From: Amphimedon queenslandica
Lineage: Eukaryota; Porifera; Demospongiae; Haplosclerida; Niphatidae
Length of the DNA stretch: 32,770 nt
Reading direction: 5' to 3'
Assembly: GCF_000090795.2 (NCBI RefSeq)
Contig: NW_003546313.1
Coordinates: forward strand, 44,995 to 77,764
Shown: positions 28,949 through 32,770 of the stretch, one piece after another
Layout of the letters: each line of letters starts with the position of its first letter
Numbering within the stretch: position 1 is the stretch's first letter
Notes under the pieces: generated by a model
Seen by the model: only the letters and a program-made list of their open reading frames with translations
What the model was told of the DNA's origin: nothing
Database searches by the model: none
Position numbers and translations under genes: made by a program

Positions 28949-30115
28949 TAGTAACGTGGTAGTGTTACTAAGTAGGATTCACCCCACTTTAAAATGGCTG
29001 CCACGACTTTTGCAGCCTTGCTATACCGGGAAAACGAGCTCCTATGCTTACTAGACTTTGTAGAGGAACTTATCTTGACCACAAAACTCCATTGGTACCA
29101 CTAGTGTGGCTCTAAACTTTGAGAGGAAAGTTTAAAATCTGTAAAATGGCCGTTTTGTTCAGCCACCTTTTTTCATCTTCATCATCAAGTCCTGTCAGTC
29201 CAGTTGTTGGTCTCTATCTCAACTTTTCTTGGTGATAGAAGGCTAATTCTAACACCATTCTACTGCAATAATGCATGCACAGGTCCCTATTCTTTATGAT
29301 AATTCTCCAACAAAAAAAGTTGTACTACCACTGCTGGATTAGGCCCATCTTAGCTGCATGCCACCATTTTATAAATTAAAGAAGCATGTGCTCCAAAACT
29401 TGGATGTGGTCGCACATGCTCAGATCTGCAGCTCTGGAAGAAGCAAGGAAATGAAGCTATTAATCAACTGCAACACTTTGTGGAGATTTCTCGCTAAGAG
29501 AAGGTATTATTAAACATGCATATTATTCTTTTAATATGTGTGTAATCAATTATTTTATTTAAAAAAACAAACAATTAAATAATGTTATAATAATGCAATG
29601 ATAATATATGACTTGACAACAGGAAGGACTATGATTGCAGTGAAGATGGATGATCAGTACTGTCACTGCTTCTTAAACAAGGACTCTTGTCAAGACTAGT
29701 ATAAATTTCACTTGCCATAAATATAGTAGACATTCTTTCAGCATATCCATTCACTCAATGTTGTCTCTTACAATGCTTTATATTTAAGACTTTACAATAA
29801 TAATAATAATAAAACCAACAAATATCACAATGGCAACTGAGAAATATCAATGTTATAAAAAATTAACACAAACAAGAACATAAAAAATTCTAAAAAAAAT
29901 ATGAAGTAGAATTCCAAATGACCAACGAAAGTACGATATAAAAATCCCACTCTCATGACTCAAATTCTACTGTACATTGCAAGGTGATCAGTAATGTTTT
30001 ACATAAAAACATTGAAAATACAATTTAGAGTAGAATTTGCATCATGAGAATAGGATTTTCATATCGTACATTTGTTGGTCGTTTGGAATCCTTCTTCATC
30101 TTGTTTTTTTTTAAT
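28949..30115. mobile_element. 1.1-kb insertion splitting the BEL/Pao integrase
   Basis: The integrase reads up to about 30120 and resumes at about 28948, so this stretch is inserted. At its left edge is a perfect hairpin TAGTAAC, 8-base loop, GTTACTA (28949-28970). Near its right edge is a ~200-bp palindromic element (29890-30110). In between are an (AAT)n run at 29797-29812 and non-coding sequence with CATGC words (29340-29430). No coding frame is recognised. On minus the edge hairpin is followed by CTAA, which could suit a Helitron-type end, but the other end is unclear. It may be more than one nested insertion. Confidence 0.5.
29890..30110. repeat. Palindromic foldback repeat, ~65-85-bp arms
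   Basis: The left arm (ATTCCAAATGACCAACGAAA from 29911, then GTACGATATAAAAATCC and CTCATGA) pairs with the right arm, whose reverse complement reads ATTCCAAACGACCAACAAAT from 30089, then GTACGATATGAAAATCC and CTCATGA. Similarity extends outward into A-rich tails and ends near the centre (29975-30025). No coding frame. Small MITE or foldback. Confidence 0.72.
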
Positions 30116-32480
30116 TTTTCGTTTTATGATCAGGATCACTCCAAATGCATCGAGGTAGACCTCTTCAAGAAACAAATCGACATAGTATAGCAATGATTCT
30201 ATTAGAAGTTAGATCTGACACTAATTTTAGTGTACTACTTTCAGTGTCAATGAAGGAAATACACAAACATAAGCCTTGATAGAGACTGGTTTCCTCATAT
30301 GGCCATTCATATTACTGCAAGTCCTGCATAACCTACTCCAACTTCTTCCAAGATCTGATCTTGAATTATCCTTTCTGGAGGAAGCTGGCCTTGTTGTGAT
30401 GTGACCCTTCCTGAGAAGCATTTAAAGGTTACACAAAAGCGTTTAATTAATTGGACAATCCTCCTGAGATTAATGAAATGAAATCACAGTGCAATAGATT
30501 TGCTAAGTAGAGATGGACCATCATGTAACATACGTAGTTGTTCTTTTTGAATAATCATTTTGGCGATAGATATTTATTGTGAAGTACAGTGGGATGTATC
30601 CTTCAGTAAGACATATTCACGTTAGACAGACGACCACCTACACGTATTAAGTCATCCAAATCGAAAAGTAATTAAGAGCCTTCAATTTACTATTCTTGGA
30701 TAAACCAGTGACATTTTTTGCTTTAATGGTCGATATTTTTGAGGAAAGTTGCTACAATGTGATATTTGTATCTAATATTTTCGCATGTGAAATTTCAACA
30801 GTAGAAAAATTTGAGCAATGAATGATACATTGTTTCGCAGGTTGGCAATTATTGCTAAATCAAAAGATCCATGCTGTTACATGTTGTAAGTTCGAAAATT
30901 TTTTCATAAAAATCAAACGGTATGATGGGTTCAGGTGATTGACGAAAAGTGGCTAGAGATACTTCCCTTTCTTTTTCCTTTTCAATACAAGGCGGTAGAA
31001 ATGGAGATTCTGTCCATTGAGATGTGGAGCAACTAGCCGTTTGGGACCATTCCACCATAATTTGTGAACCAATAACTCATTTGGGTACAGACAATGGGAG
31101 GCACAGTCTGCAGGATATTTAATTTCTAAAATGTGATTTCAACAAGTTGGTAGAATATTATCGGTCAAGGCTGAAATGTGATTTCCCACAAATGTATTGA
31201 ACTGGTTTGGAGAAACATGCAACGAGCTAAGTACTATAGGACTGTCAGTCCAAGCATGCACACTTGAGATTGGTACATCATAAATAATCTTTGTGTGATG
31301 AAATAATTTTGAGAAAGATGAGTCATTAATCTTTTCAGTGGTGCTACCTTTGTCTTTACTATGACAAAGGCAGTGTGAAAATGGCCATTGGTATCTTGTC
31401 CATGGATATATACTACACCACCATAAGCATCTTCTGAGGCATCAAAGAAGCCAGGCAGCTGAGTGTTAATGTTGTTGGTATTATTTGAAAAGTAATAATG
31501 AGGTGTTTGCAAACGGATAGTGATGATTCAGGCCTCAACTATAGCCAGACTTCATTAATAAAGGGAGGAATTGGATCCTTGCAATCTATCTTTTTTTTCA
31601 AAGATGCTGCACAAGAATCTACATTTTGATAAGTACTGAAAAATACCGATCAAAAGCATCAAGCATTTTAGTGATATCTAATACAAAATTTTTTGGTGAT
31701 TGTGTCATTTTGGGATGGTTACACTAAAGTGATCATGAGTTGTATTCCATTTCACTCTCATGGCCTTTGTATATTCCCCAGAACCTGATACAGTTAGAAA
31801 TATAACAGAATCTTCTCGCTGTGGATCAATATTACATAATAGAGAAGCTTCACAGGAATTCCATTTTTGTAAGAGGAAACCACCACGACTGAATAATTCA
31901 ACAAACTTTTGGTATAGAGAAATAGTTCCTTCAATGCTATGAGACCCAGTGAGGCCATCAGTCACATAAAAACAAGTCTCTACGATTTTATCAGCTGAAG
32001 GATACTCATGTACAAGATCAATAGCATGTTGCTGCCATGTTTGCAGCAAAGGACAATGCAGATACTCTGAATGTTAACCTTGTATGTCTGTTGTTTCTCT
32101 AGGGCTCGTTAGAATTTGATCTCCATACCAATTTGTAGAGGTCTTTATCTACATCTTTGACTTCCACTGCTCGATACATCTTAGTCACATCTGCAGTCAT
32201 TGTTATACAATAGGTTTTGAAACATAGTAGATCATCTAATAGTAGTGGGTGAATTGTTGGTCCCACAAAGAGGATATCATTTAGCGATTTACCAGAAGAT
32301 TTAGCAGGAGCATCAAAATACTGCCCTAACCTTTGTTGTAGTAATGGATTGTTTGTATACAGCATAAATAGGTATGTAAAATACATCGCTTCTTGGTTCC
32401 ATGAGATCTGCTGCTGGTATTAACTCTGCATGTTTTACAGTAAGATATTCCTGGATGACTTCTTTTTGCCTAGCGTAGCC
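30116..32480 (-). pseudogene. BEL/Pao pol (RT, RNase H, integrase start), decayed
   Basis: Read on minus from 32480. RT entry is near 32420 (KHAELIPAADLMEPRSD). The RT palm is at 32099-32386 (FDAPAKSSGKSLNDILFVGP, then MTADVTKMYRAVEV). At 31705-32049 the motif usually YVDD reads YVTD, so one catalytic Asp is missing. An RNase H-like region is at 31234-31512 (LPGFFDASEDAYGGVVY, then TKVAPLKRL) and continues near 31090-31110 (YPADCASH). The segment at 30855-31058 follows. The integrase start is at 30227-30421 (GHMRKPVSIKAYVCVF); in a shifted frame VGVGYAG stands where VGVDYAG is usual, so the first catalytic Asp reads Gly. Stops and shifts mark it as dead. Gag and LTRs were not identified. Confidence 0.82.
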
Positions 32481-32598
32481 ACACGAAACCTCTTTTTGAC
32501 ATTTGGACGGTGGGGTTTGGGTCTGGTTCTCAATGAACAGGAAATGATTTTAATTGCTTAAATATATGTAGTTGCTTCAGCGTCACATTACATTACAA

Positions 32599-32770
32599 AT
32601 GAATGCTGTTACTGCTGTGAGTGCTGAATTGAAGTTAACTTTAAAAGAGAAGCACAGGGAGGCAATTGATGCCTTTTTGTCTTGGAAAGAAGTCTTCGTA
32701 TCCCTCCCTACTGGGTATGGTAAATCTCTGATTTATGCTCTACTGCCATATATTTTTGATGTCAAGAACG
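32599..32770 (+). CDS. RecQ-like helicase N-terminus, open at window edge
   Basis: ATG at 32599 opens a frame with no stop to the end of the window (57 codons). It contains LKEKHREAIDAFLSWKEVFV, then SLPTGYGKSLIYALLPYIF: a Q-motif-like stretch and Walker A (PTGYGKS) in the spacing of RecQ-family helicases. The known family role is 3'-5' DNA unwinding driven by ATP. RecQ-like frames with PTGYGKSLIY are common, often multi-copy, in invertebrate genomes and may be element-borne. It is divergent to the BEL/Pao remnant. No splice donor is needed within the visible part. The rest of the gene lies outside the window. Confidence 0.75.
   Translation, partial: MNAVTAVSAELKLTLKEKHREAIDAFLSWKEVFVSLPTGYGKSLIYALLPYIFDVKN

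Overview
This is a eukaryotic, probably invertebrate-animal, genome window. It is AT-rich, has no operons or tRNA/rRNA genes, contains very short GT-AG introns (53-91 bp), and is packed with decayed transposons of metazoan type plus MITEs. A 10-base N run (15243-15252) marks a draft-assembly gap. The protein families (ZSWIM3-like MULE, P-element-like THAP9-type transposase, Helitron with PIF1-type helicase, RPA-like OB-fold protein, BEL/Pao and Ty3/Gypsy pol, RecQ-like helicase) and the intron sizes best fit a sponge such as a demosponge. That assignment is inference, not something the sequence proves.

Layout. 0.35-7.2 kb: remnants of a Helitron on the minus strand (Rep/N-terminal region, then PIF1-type helicase), followed downstream on the same strand by an RPA-like single-strand-DNA-binding pseudogene. 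7.3-9.8 kb: a compact pogo-like DNA transposon with matching ends, carrying a DD35D transposase on minus and, facing it, a small HIRAN-domain frame on plus. 9.87-10.43 kb: a 564-bp MITE with TA duplications. 11-15.5 kb: a block bounded by two inverted ~95-bp promoter-like copies, each with an NRF-1-like TGCGCATGC core. It contains an intact three-exon small gene (11481-12074, minus), a 245-bp MITE with a 9-bp target duplication, and a MULE (ZSWIM3-like) transposase pseudogene. 16.4-16.9 kb: a broken acidic reading frame. 17.7-23.4 kb: a large element with similar inverted ends, carrying a P-element-like transposase pseudogene and a second, still open 253-codon frame of an unnamed family. 24.19-24.93 kb: a TTAA-flanked foldback element with ~290-bp arms. 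25.2-26.6 kb: the 3' part of a Ty3/Gypsy retrotransposon and its LTR. 27.2-28.2 kb: two opposed copies of a MITE whose termini match the pogo-like element. 28.3-32.5 kb: a BEL/Pao retrotransposon on minus, split by a 1.1-kb insertion. 32.6 kb to the end: the start of a RecQ-like helicase frame on plus, still open at the window edge.

How they work together. Almost everything recognisable is a mobile element or its remains, and most frames carry stops or frameshifts. Only the 144-aa three-exon gene, the 253-codon frame and the edge RecQ-like frame look intact. A recurring theme is DNA-repair-type domains (HIRAN, RPA-like OB fold, PIF1 helicase, RecQ helicase) in or beside mobile elements. The pogo-like unit with a HIRAN partner is the most promising candidate for something not widely described. 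All family calls rest on motif recognition by eye; no database search was run.
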